This document shows, one piece after another, positions 33,134-41,407 of a stretch of 64,000 nucleotides of DNA; positions within the stretch are counted from its first letter, which is position 1, and the number at the start of each line of letters is the position of its first letter. The translations under genes were made by a program, and so were the position numbers. Origin of the DNA: Aurantimicrobium photophilum (lineage in GTDB: Bacteria; Actinomycetota; Actinomycetes; Actinomycetales; Microbacteriaceae); assembly GCF_003194085.1 (NCBI RefSeq), contig NZ_CP023994.1:496001-560000 (forward strand), given 5' to 3'. Below the pieces are notes generated by a model. That model was not told the DNA's origin. It did not search any database and saw only the letters and a program-made list of their open reading frames with translations.

Positions 33134-34492
33134 CTAATCCTGTTCAGATTCATCCACAGGTGGGATGTTTCCATCCAACAAATCAGCCAAAGCACGGTCC
33201 ATATCGTCCTGCTCAGCAACTTCACCGCGAGCAGTTGCTTCCAGCTTGGCAATGAGTGCAGCAGGGTTATCCAAGTCTTCTGCCGTGGGCATCATGTCAG
33301 GGTGTGACCAGAGGTCATCGCGAGCATCGGCACCGACAGCATCCGTAACTTGCTGCCACAGGCTGGTGGCTTCACGCAGTCGACGTGGGCGCAGTTCCAG
33401 GCCAACCAGGGTGGCAAAGGCAGACTCTGCCGGACCGCCCGAAGCGCGGCGTCGACGCACGGTCTCCGCCAACGCGCTGGCTCGGGGGAGTCTGGTTGTG
33501 GCGGCACCAGTAACGACATCCACCCAGCCCTCGATGAGGGCTAGTTGAGTCTCGAGACGGCCCAGAGCTGCAAGCTGTTCTTCCGACTTGGGCGGAATCA
33601 GTGCACCGCTGGAGAGTGCTTCCTTGAGTTCATCGGGGTTCTGAGGATCAAAGTTTCCGGCAATATCTTCCACGCGAGACAGATCGATGCTGATACCGCG
33701 AGCAAAGTCCTGAATTGCAGAAATAAGATTCAAGCGAAGCCAGCGTGCGTGGCGGAACAGGCGTGCATGGGCGAGCTCGCGGACAGCCAGGTAGAGGTGA
33801 ACTTGGTCCATGGGGATATCCAGTCCTGCACCGAATTCATCCATGTTCTGGGGGAGCAGTGCAGCATGGCCTTCATCGAGGAGGGGAATACCCACATCAC
33901 CACCAGAGACAACCTCGGTGGAGAGTTGACCCACGACCTGGCCCAGCTGCATGGCAAAGAGGGTTCCACCAATTTGCTTCATCAGCTGAGAAGCCCCGGC
34001 AATCATGCCCTTCATTTCTTCGGGGGCTTGATCGGTGAGCACGCTCGTCAGAGCTGCAGAAATGCTGTTGGCTACAGGTTCTGCTAATTGAGTCCACAGC
34101 GGCATGGTCTGCTCAATCCACTCCAAGCGTGAAATCAGGGCAGGGGTGCTGGACAGTTCAGAGATAGAGGTTGCTTCAGCAAGCCACAGATTGGCCACGT
34201 GGAATGCCTGGTCAATTTCGGCACGTTGAATCGCAGTGACCGGCTTCACGGTGGACAGAGCCAACGACTTGGCCTGTTCCATCGACATATTCCAGTTGAT
34301 TCCCTCACCAGAAGTACTGGCATTCATGGCTGCCTGGAACTGGCGCATGATGTTGGCCAAGCTCGCAGGATCGTTAGGTAGCCCTGCGGCTGCAGCAAGC
34401 TGACTGGCGTCCACGCCCTCTTTACCGGAGAGAATGTCGCGAATCATGTCGCGGAATTCATCCTCGGGAGTGCGATCGTTCTCGTCCGCCAT
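33134..34492 (-). CDS. DUF2342 protein (zincin-like metallopeptidase fold)
   Basis: The 452-aa cytosolic protein matches the actinobacterial DUF2342 family, annotated as zinc-dependent metalloprotease or F420-biosynthesis associated. The putative active-site helix reads VRELAHARLFRHARWLR, followed further on by IEGWVDVVTGAA. The first His of a classic HExxH is Arg (RELAH), so zinc binding or proteolysis is not assured. ATG 34492 is preferred: AAAGGA lies 6 nt upstream, whereas the longer frame from 34519 adds nine residues without support. Family function is unknown; the link to neighbouring PDZ-Lon and UPF0182 genes is conserved in mycobacteria. Confidence 0.85.
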   Translation of the reverse strand: MADENDRTPEDEFRDMIRDILSGKEGVDASQLAAAAGLPNDPASLANIMRQFQAAMNASTSGEGINWNMSMEQAKSLALSTVKPVTAIQRAEIDQAFHVANLWLAEATSISELSSTPALISRLEWIEQTMPLWTQLAEPVANSISAALTSVLTDQAPEEMKGMIAGASQLMKQIGGTLFAMQLGQVVGQLSTEVVSGGDVGIPLLDEGHAALLPQNMDEFGAGLDIPMDQVHLYLAVRELAHARLFRHARWLRLNLISAIQDFARGISIDLSRVEDIAGNFDPQNPDELKEALSSGALIPPKSEEQLAALGRLETQLALIEGWVDVVTGAATTRLPRASALAETVRRRRASGGPAESAFATLVGLELRPRRLREATSLWQQVTDAVGADARDDLWSHPDMMPTAEDLDNPAALIAKLEATARGEVAEQDDMDRALADLLDGNIPPVDESEQD

Positions 34493-34642
34493 GTGCTTTC
34501 CTTTGTGTCGGTACATCAACGCTAAACCCTGGGGTTATGTATTTCCTCTGAATACCGGTGAAAAACACGTGCGCTGGGCGCGAACATGCGGGAAATACCC
34601 AGCAACACCTGACACTCTTATCTAGACGTAAGACTCGAGCAC

Positions 34643-35833
34643 GTGAGAAAGGTGAGCACTGACGTGACACTGTTCCGTGCAGATGAGCAAGGACTGCCCG
34701 AGGGGCACCGGAAGGCCCCTCAAACCAAGGCACAACGCAAGCGCACACTTGGTGTGACACTCTTAGTTGGTTCACTTGTTCTGGCAGTCGGGTTGGCTGC
34801 TGTTCCTTCTGCCTACGTCATTGAGCAGCCAGGTCCCTGGTTCGACACCTTGGGCACAGTTTCGGTTCCAGACCCCGAGGATGACACCAAAAAAGACAAG
34901 ATTCCGCTGATCACTATCGAGGGGACGGAATCTTTCCCCACGACAGGTGAATTGGATCTGCTCACTGTTTCTGTGCTGGGTAATCCCGAGCAGACTCCAT
35001 CCTGGTTGGAAGTTGCAACTGCCTGGTTCGATCCCTCTAAAGCCGTCGTGCCTCTTGAGGCGATTTTCCCCAAGCAAGAATCAACAGAAGAGCGTGAAGC
35101 GGCCAACACAGCTCAGATGGTTGATTCCCAGCAGGACGCTATTGCAGCCGCTCTCACAAATTTGGGCTATGACGTAGTTGTAGGCGTGGAAGTACTGGGA
35201 TTCACTGATGATTCACCTGCCAAGTCAGTGCTTTCGCTCGGCGACGTCATTACAGCTTTCAATGGCACTGCTGTGGAGAGTGTTCCTCAATTGCGTGAAC
35301 TGCTCAAAGCCAATGGAACGTCCACCCCAGGAATTGTGAGCTTCACCCGCAAGGGTGTGGCACAAGAAGCCCAAGTCACACCAATGGATGTGAATGGCAA
35401 CATCGTGCTCGGTATCGGCGCGAAGTCGAAGTATGACTTCCCCTTCGACGTCTCTATCCGTCTCGATGATGTGGGCGGTCCCAGTGCAGGAATGATGTTT
35501 GCTCTTGGCATCATTGACAAGCTCACTCCGCAGGACATCACCGACGGCAATCACTTCGCTGGCACGGGAACGATTGATGCACAGGGCAACGTCGGCCCCA
35601 TTGGTGGTATTCAACAGAAGCTTTATGGTGCCAAAAAGGCAGGAGCTACCTACTTCCTTGCCCCCGCAGGTAACTGTGATGAAGTCGTGGGACATGTGCC
35701 CGCAGGGCTGCAGGTGTATTCCGTGGAAACCCTCAACGATGCACTTAATGTGTTGTCTTTTGTGGAAATGCACGGCGAAAAATCAGAGGCGATGAATGCC
35801 AAAATGGGCATGCTCGCAACGTGTCAGAATTAG
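34643..35833 (+). CDS. Membrane-anchored PDZ-Lon-like protease (YlbL type)
   Basis: The 396-aa protein has a basic N-terminus, one transmembrane helix (about 36-56), a PDZ domain (about 185-255) and a Lon-type proteolytic domain (about 265-375). The catalytic Ser is in GGPSAGMMFALG and the Lys in GGIQQKLYGAKKAG, so the Ser-Lys dyad appears intact. YlbL-type proteins act outside the membrane in quality control or in removing division inhibitors. GTG starts at 34643, 34652 and 34664 are in frame; the last has AAAGG 11 nt upstream, so the first seven residues are uncertain. It diverges from the DUF2342 gene and is followed by the UPF0182 gene. Confidence 0.9.
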   Translation: MRKVSTDVTLFRADEQGLPEGHRKAPQTKAQRKRTLGVTLLVGSLVLAVGLAAVPSAYVIEQPGPWFDTLGTVSVPDPEDDTKKDKIPLITIEGTESFPTTGELDLLTVSVLGNPEQTPSWLEVATAWFDPSKAVVPLEAIFPKQESTEEREAANTAQMVDSQQDAIAAALTNLGYDVVVGVEVLGFTDDSPAKSVLSLGDVITAFNGTAVESVPQLRELLKANGTSTPGIVSFTRKGVAQEAQVTPMDVNGNIVLGIGAKSKYDFPFDVSIRLDDVGGPSAGMMFALGIIDKLTPQDITDGNHFAGTGTIDAQGNVGPIGGIQQKLYGAKKAGATYFLAPAGNCDEVVGHVPAGLQVYSVETLNDALNVLSFVEMHGEKSEAMNAKMGMLATCQN

Positions 35834-35866
35834 TCCCGAACCAACCGTCATTGATAGAGGTCAATT

Positions 35867-38749
35867 GTGAGTAATGCAACACCTACCCCTGGTCGCCTGG
35901 GAACTAGAAGACCGCTCGCCATCACCATTGGTGTGTTGGTTGTTCTTCTCATCGCATTCTTTGCCTTCGCGAGTGTCTATGCGGATGTGCTCTGGTACAA
36001 GCAGCTGGGCTACCTCAACGTGCTCACTACCCAGTGGTATGCCGCAGCAGGCTTCTTTGTGGCCGGCTTCATTGCCATGGCGGTTCCAGTTTGGCTCTCT
36101 ATCCAGATCGCGTATCGTCGCCGTCCGGTATATGCGCGCCTGAACTCACAGCTTGATCGCTACCAGGACGTAATTGAGCCGCTTCGGAAACTTCTCACCT
36201 GGGGTGTACCCGCACTGCTCGGTGTCTTTGCAGGTTTGTCAACGGCGACCCGTTGGCAGTTGGCCATGCTCTCTTTCAACAGTGTGTCCAGTGGTCAAAC
36301 CGATCCACAGTTCAACATGGACATTTCGTTCTATCTGTTCAACTTGCCCTTCTATCAGGCCGCTGTTGCATTGTTCTCAGCCATTGTGTTGCTCTCGGGT
36401 CTTGCCGCACTGATCACCAACTATGTCTATGGCTCCATTGCCGTAGCTAAGCGTGAGCTTCGTGTGGCGAAGGCCGCACGAATTCAGCTGGCTGTGATCG
36501 CAGCTATCTACATTGCCCTTCAGGCAGTCAGCATCTGGCTTGATCAATTTGCCACGATGACGAGCGACAAAGGTTTGATCACGGGCGCCGGTTATACCGA
36601 TGTCAACGCAACCATCCCCGGTCTCCAGATTCTCTCTGTCATTGCGATCTTGGTTGCTCTGCTGTTTATCGTCACCGCCTTCACTGGCCGTTGGCGCCTT
36701 CCTCTGGTGGGTACCGCAATGCTCGTTGTGGCAGGTCTCATCCTGACCATGGGATACCCCTGGGTTATGCAGCGTTTCATTGTTGACCCTTCTGAGCGCA
36801 GCTTGGAAGAGCCTTACATTGCCCGCAATATTGACCTCACTCGTGAGGCTTATGGCATCTCTGATGTGGAAGAAATTCCTTACAACGCCACCACAGATGC
36901 CACTGCAGGTGCTCTTCGTGCAGATGCTGAGACCACTGCCAGCATCCGCATCATTGACCCTGCTCTCGTGAGCGCATCTTTTGCTCAGCTTGAGCAGTTC
37001 AAGCAGTACTACTCTTTCCCAGAGGAACTCGATGTGGATCGATACAACATCGACGGTAAGAGCCAAGATTCGGTCGTTGCGGTACGTGAACTCAATCAGG
37101 CAGGTATTGGTTCTTCGCAGAGTTGGTACAACAACACACTGGTGTACACCCACGGTTACGGCATGGTCTCTGCCTATGGAACTGAGCGTTCAGCCGATGG
37201 TCAGCCTGTCTTCCTCGAAGCAGGAATTCCTTCCTCGGGCCAACTCGGTAAATTTGAACCCCGAATTTACTTTGGTGAGAAATCACCCGTGTATTCCATC
37301 GTCGGTGGAACTACCAAAACCAAGCCTGTTGAGTTGGACTACCCCGCCTCGGGTGAGCAAAACGAGCAGGTCTACACGACCTTCGCAGGTAATGGTGGAC
37401 CCAAGCTGGACAACATCTTCAACCGTCTCGTCTACGCACTGAAGTTCCAAAGTGAAGAGATTCTTCTTTCGGACGCGGTCACCAATGATTCTCAGATCAT
37501 CTACAGCCGCAACCCACTTGAGCGCGTCAAGAAGGTAGCTCCCTACCTGACCCTCGACTCGGACCCATACCCCACCGTGGTGGATGGCAAGGTTCTGTGG
37601 GTCATTGATGCCTACACAACCAGTGAGAACTACCCCTACTCAAAGGTGGAGTCACTCTCCTCGGTGATCAGCGACCAGCCTGAAGCATCGAATGCGTTCA
37701 CACTGGATAACGTCAACTACATCCGTAACTCGGTCAAGGCAACAGTGGATGCCTATGACGGTTCTGTCACCCTCTACACCTGGGATGAAAACGACGCCGT
37801 CTTGAAGACCTGGCAGAAGATTTACCCATCCAACATCAAGCCCATGAGCGAGATGTCGGCAGAGTTGATGAGCCACGTTCGTTACCCCACCGATTTGTTC
37901 AAGGCACAGCGCTCGATCCTGGGCCAGTACCACGTGACCGATGCTGGTTCGTTCTACTCCAGCGATGACGCGTGGGTTACTCCCAACGATCCCACCGCTG
38001 CGACAGACACCACCAAGTATCAGTCGCCCTATTACCTGACGATGAAGGTGCCCGGAGCAGAGACGCCTGCCTACTCCATCTACTCCACCTTCATTCCGAA
38101 GGCTTCGGGAACCTCCAGCCGTAACGTGCTCACCGGTTACCTCGTAGCCGATGCGGATGCAGGTGCTGAGAAGGGCAAGCGCTCTGCCGATTATGGCAAG
38201 CTACGTTTGTTGACCCTGCCGAAGGATGTCACCGTTCCAGGTCCAGGACAGGTTCAGAACAACTTCAACGCTGACCCTGCCGTTTCCAAGGAACTCAACC
38301 TTCTGTCGCAAGGCTCAACCAACGTGCTGAAGGGTAACTTGCTTACTCTGCCCGTCGGTGGCGGTCTGCTCTACGTCCAGCCGGTGTATGTGCAATCCAC
38401 CGGTAATACCAGTTACCCACTGCTGAAGAAGATCCTGGTTGCCTTCGGTGACAAGATTGCCTTCGAAGACACCCTGCCATTGGCGCTGGATGCACTCTTT
38501 GGCGGTAACGCTGGCGTGGATGACCCCACAAACGGGGGAGCAGAAGCTCCAGAGCCTGACCCAGCTGCTGACAATGGCGGAAACACTCCGTCGACCAACA
38601 GCACGCTAAACCAGGCGCTCCAAGCAGCTAAGGCAGCGCTCGCCGACCGTGAAGCAGCTCGCATAGCTGGTGACTGGGCTGCCTACGGCGTGGCGGATGC
38701 AGCATTGACGGAAGCTCTGACCAAAGCCCTCGCCGCCTCAAACCAGTAA
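35867..38749 (+). CDS. UPF0182-family large membrane protein
   Basis: The 960-aa protein matches the UPF0182 family: seven transmembrane helices in the first third (about 1-300), then a large outer domain (about 310-870) and an acidic, Ala/Asn-rich tail with a final helix (about 900-960). No catalytic motif is known to me for this family and its function is unresolved. The start is the GTG at 35867; upstream AGAGG could be a ribosome site, although TAGAGG also stands 6 nt before the start like the -10 boxes elsewhere. It is the third member of the conserved DUF2342/PDZ-Lon/UPF0182 set. A weak A/T hairpin follows its stop. Confidence 0.88.
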   Translation: MSNATPTPGRLGTRRPLAITIGVLVVLLIAFFAFASVYADVLWYKQLGYLNVLTTQWYAAAGFFVAGFIAMAVPVWLSIQIAYRRRPVYARLNSQLDRYQDVIEPLRKLLTWGVPALLGVFAGLSTATRWQLAMLSFNSVSSGQTDPQFNMDISFYLFNLPFYQAAVALFSAIVLLSGLAALITNYVYGSIAVAKRELRVAKAARIQLAVIAAIYIALQAVSIWLDQFATMTSDKGLITGAGYTDVNATIPGLQILSVIAILVALLFIVTAFTGRWRLPLVGTAMLVVAGLILTMGYPWVMQRFIVDPSERSLEEPYIARNIDLTREAYGISDVEEIPYNATTDATAGALRADAETTASIRIIDPALVSASFAQLEQFKQYYSFPEELDVDRYNIDGKSQDSVVAVRELNQAGIGSSQSWYNNTLVYTHGYGMVSAYGTERSADGQPVFLEAGIPSSGQLGKFEPRIYFGEKSPVYSIVGGTTKTKPVELDYPASGEQNEQVYTTFAGNGGPKLDNIFNRLVYALKFQSEEILLSDAVTNDSQIIYSRNPLERVKKVAPYLTLDSDPYPTVVDGKVLWVIDAYTTSENYPYSKVESLSSVISDQPEASNAFTLDNVNYIRNSVKATVDAYDGSVTLYTWDENDAVLKTWQKIYPSNIKPMSEMSAELMSHVRYPTDLFKAQRSILGQYHVTDAGSFYSSDDAWVTPNDPTAATDTTKYQSPYYLTMKVPGAETPAYSIYSTFIPKASGTSSRNVLTGYLVADADAGAEKGKRSADYGKLRLLTLPKDVTVPGPGQVQNNFNADPAVSKELNLLSQGSTNVLKGNLLTLPVGGGLLYVQPVYVQSTGNTSYPLLKKILVAFGDKIAFEDTLPLALDALFGGNAGVDDPTNGGAEAPEPDPAADNGGNTPSTNSTLNQALQAAKAALADREAARIAGDWAAYGVADAALTEALTKALAASNQ

Positions 38750-38784
38750 ATCCCTTTATTTATAAGGATTTAGGTATCACGAGT

Positions 38785-38803
38785 TTAGGTAAGGCTAGCC
38801 TTA
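38785..38803 (+). promoter_or_regulatory. DtxR/IdeR-type iron box upstream of cydABDC
   Basis: TTAGGTAAGGCTAGCCTTA matches the DtxR/IdeR consensus TTAGGTTAGSCTAACCTWA at 16 of 19 positions and lies in a longer palindrome reaching 38808. A second TTTAGGTA stands 16 nt upstream. Iron-dependent repression of the haem-containing oxidase operon is inferred; the promoter itself is not clear. Confidence 0.65.
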
Positions 38804-38829
38804 TCTGAGAGTTTCCTGAGAGCAAATAC

Positions 38830-38939
38830 CGCTCAATGGAATAAAAATACCAAAATTGCTCCATTTGAGGCGTAGCGTCAAAGTATGGGTTCTAAACCCA
38901 CAAAGGCGTAGAACTCATCATCGCGACAGCTTCGCGGTG
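38830..38939 (+). other. Three successive inverted repeats before cydA
   Basis: Imperfect arms near 38830-38840 and 38860-38872 (about 11 bp, two one-base bulges), a perfect 6-bp hairpin TGGGTT-CTA-AACCCA (38886-38900) and an 8-bp hairpin CATCGCGA-CAGCT-TCGCGGTG (38919-38939) lie within 110 nt. The last ends 35 nt before the cydA start. If transcription starts near the iron box, this is a structured 5' leader; otherwise the repeats are operators. Confidence 0.45.
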
Positions 38940-38973
38940 CGGTAATTGTAAATGAGACGCCTTGGAGGCAGCC

Positions 38974-40383
38974 ATGGAATGGCTTGACCCGTTAGCTTTG
39001 GCACGTTGGCAGTTTGGTTTGACTACGGTCTACCACTTCTTGTTCGTGCCCATCACGATTGGTATGGCGCTCTCAGTAGCTCTGTTCCAAACCGCGTGGT
39101 ATCGCACCAACAAAGTGCACTACCTGCAGTTGACCCGTTTTTTTGGAAACTTATTCCTCATCAACTTCGCTATGGGCGTCGTAACGGGAATCGTTCAAGA
39201 ATTCCAGTTCGGTATGAATTGGTCTGATTACTCACGATTTGTTGGCGACATTTTTGGTGCACCACTTGCGTTTGAAGGATTGATGGCCTTCTTCTTCGAA
39301 GCTACCTTCATCGGATTGTGGATTTTTGGTTGGGACAAACTTCCACGAGGTCTCCATCTCGCAACGATTTGGCTCACCTGGGTGGGTACGGTTCTATCTG
39401 CGTACTTCATCTTGGCCGCTAATGCTTTCATGCAGAACCCAGTTGGCTTTGAAATGAATGCAGAAAAAGGGCGCGCAGAACTCGTCGACATTGTTGCAGT
39501 CTTGGCTAACCCCATCGCAACAAACCAATTCCCGCACACCATTCTGGGATCGATCATGGTTGCTGCAGCAATCATTGTCTCTACCTCTGCTTGGCACCTT
39601 TCACGAAACCAGAACATCGACACCATGCGTCCTGCATTGAAATTTGGACTCTGGGCATTATTGGGTTCAGGCATCATGATGTTCATCTCTGGTGACTCGC
39701 TCGGCCTTGCCATGGTCGAAGCACAACCAATGAAGATGGCAGCTGCAGAAGCTCTCTACACAACCTCTGCAAATGCGTCCTTCTCGGTGTTCTCAATCGG
39801 AACTCCAGACGGTTCATCTGAAATCTGGTCGGTACGCGTTCCCGGACTCTTGTCATTCTTGTCCACCCACACCTTCACCGGTGAGGTTGAAGGCATCAAC
39901 GACCTCCAGGCTGCATACACAGCTGCCTACGGCCCTGGTGACTATGCACCACTGATCTGGGTGGCCTACTGGTCCTTCCGTTGGATGATTGGCCTCGGAG
40001 CACTTGCTGCTTTTGTCGCTGTTGTTGGCCTCTGGATGACTCGCGGAAACCGCAACCCTGGCAAGTGGGCTTGGAAGGCAGCCACGTGGAGCTGGCCACT
40101 GCCACTTCTCGCAATGACTGTCGGGTGGATTTTCACCGAGATGGGTCGTCAACCTTGGATTGTCTTTGGACTTCTCAAGACCGAAGACGGCGTTTCACCT
40201 GGAGTCACAGGACTTGAAGTACTGATCTCTCTCGTGGCCTTTACGGCTATCTATGGAGTGCTGGCTGTTGTTGAAGCCAAACTCTTCCTCAAGGCAGCCC
40301 AAAAGGGTCCTGCTCCCGTTGAGATGACGAAGGTGGATGGCTCTGATGAAGAGCAGCCCGTCCTCGTCGGAACTGTCTACTAG
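38974..40383 (+). CDS. cydA: Cytochrome bd quinol oxidase subunit I
   Basis: The 469-aa protein is the haem-bearing subunit of cytochrome bd, which oxidises quinol and reduces oxygen to water with high affinity. Recognisable parts are ARWQFGLTTVYHFLFVPITIG at the N-terminus (read in part; the His is the b595 ligand region), the Gln-loop region near 240-300, and GRQPWIVFGLLKTEDGVSP near 395. Nine helices are predicted and the Q-loop is of the short type. ATG 38974 has GGAGG 5 nt upstream; a TTG at 38962 lies before that site and is rejected. It heads cydA-cydB-cydD-cydC. Confidence 0.95.
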   Translation: MEWLDPLALARWQFGLTTVYHFLFVPITIGMALSVALFQTAWYRTNKVHYLQLTRFFGNLFLINFAMGVVTGIVQEFQFGMNWSDYSRFVGDIFGAPLAFEGLMAFFFEATFIGLWIFGWDKLPRGLHLATIWLTWVGTVLSAYFILAANAFMQNPVGFEMNAEKGRAELVDIVAVLANPIATNQFPHTILGSIMVAAAIIVSTSAWHLSRNQNIDTMRPALKFGLWALLGSGIMMFISGDSLGLAMVEAQPMKMAAAEALYTTSANASFSVFSIGTPDGSSEIWSVRVPGLLSFLSTHTFTGEVEGINDLQAAYTAAYGPGDYAPLIWVAYWSFRWMIGLGALAAFVAVVGLWMTRGNRNPGKWAWKAATWSWPLPLLAMTVGWIFTEMGRQPWIVFGLLKTEDGVSPGVTGLEVLISLVAFTAIYGVLAVVEAKLFLKAAQKGPAPVEMTKVDGSDEEQPVLVGTVY

Positions 40384-40392
40384 GAGGACACG

Positions 40393-41397
40393 ATGGATCT
40401 CGCATACCTTTGGTTCTTTATCGTTGGATTCCTCTTCATTGGGTATTTCGTACTAGATGGCTTCGACTTTGGCGTAGGAATGTCTCTGCCCTTCTTAGGG
40501 AAGGATGACACGGATCGTCGTGTCCTCATCAACACCATTGGTCCCGTATGGGACCTCAACGAGACCTGGGTCATCGTTGCAGGTGCCAGCTTGTTTGCTG
40601 CTTTTCCTGAGTGGTACGCAACACTCTTCAGTGGCTTCTACCTCGCACTGTTGCTGATTCTCCTTGCGCTCATCGTTCGTGGTGTTTCATTCGAATACCG
40701 CCATAAGAACCCTGAGTCCAAGTGGAAGAAGTGGTTCGACGGAATGATCATCGTCGGATCAGCGTTGCCCGCACTGCTGTGGGGTGTTGCTTTTGCCAAC
40801 ATCGTTCAAGGTGTGGCACTGAGTGAAAACCACATTTACACCGGTGGTCTCTTGCCACTGCTCAACCCCTATGCCCTCCTGGGCGGAATCACTACTCTCG
40901 TCTTGTTCTTTACCCACGGAGTTGTGTTCATCACGTTGAAGACAGAGGGTGAGCTCAAAGAGCGAGCACGCAAGCTGGCCATCAAGTCAGGCCTCGTCAC
41001 GATTGTGGTTGCTGCCACCTTCTTGGTGTGGACCACGATTGCCTTTGGATCGGTACTTTCAGGCGCTGTCGCTGTTATTGCGGCTCTGGCACTGATTACT
41101 GCCTACTTGCTTAACCTGCGTGGACGTGAAGGCTGGTCCTTCGCATTCATGTCAGTCACGGTTGCAACTGCGGTGTTGAGCTTGTTCCTTGCACTGTTCC
41201 CTGACGTGATGCCTGCATCAAATAACCCTGCCTACAGCCTCACCATTGAGAATGCGTCGTCTTCGGATTACACGCTCACGGTGATGACGTGGACCGCCTT
41301 AATCTTCATGCCCGTCGTGTTGGTTTACCAAGGCTGGACCTACTGGGTTTTCCGCAAGCGCGTGACACGTCAGAGTGTTCTGGCGGCAGCTCACTAG
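40393..41397 (+). CDS. cydB: Cytochrome bd quinol oxidase subunit II
   Basis: The 334-aa membrane protein has eight or so helices and the CydB signatures GYFVLDGFDFGVGM near the N-terminus and GPVWDLNETWVIV (about 54-66). It pairs with CydA in the oxidase and shares its haems. AGGAGG directly after the cydA stop gives a strong ribosome site 5 nt before the ATG. Its TAG stop forms part of a -10 box for cydD, so cydDC could be expressed separately as well as by read-through. Confidence 0.95.
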   Translation: MDLAYLWFFIVGFLFIGYFVLDGFDFGVGMSLPFLGKDDTDRRVLINTIGPVWDLNETWVIVAGASLFAAFPEWYATLFSGFYLALLLILLALIVRGVSFEYRHKNPESKWKKWFDGMIIVGSALPALLWGVAFANIVQGVALSENHIYTGGLLPLLNPYALLGGITTLVLFFTHGVVFITLKTEGELKERARKLAIKSGLVTIVVAATFLVWTTIAFGSVLSGAVAVIAALALITAYLLNLRGREGWSFAFMSVTVATAVLSLFLALFPDVMPASNNPAYSLTIENASSSDYTLTVMTWTALIFMPVVLVYQGWTYWVFRKRVTRQSVLAAAH

Positions 41398-41400
41398 GCT
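41395..41400 (+). promoter_or_regulatory. -10 box TAGGCT fused to the cydB stop codon
   Basis: The cydB TAG (41395-41397) opens TAGGCT, and the cydD ATG follows after 7 nt (41408). No Shine-Dalgarno is present before cydD. Confidence 0.5.
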
Positions 41401-41407
41401 TTCGCCT

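Noticed and set aside
36377-37153. 258-codon antisense frame in the UPF0182 gene
   Set aside because: Cys/His-rich low-quality translation typical of shadow frames; no start signal.
38748-38771. A/T-rich hairpin after the UPF0182 stop as a terminator
   Set aside because: The stem is about 8 bp with a bulge, mostly A-T, and lacks a T-run, so it is too weak to call.
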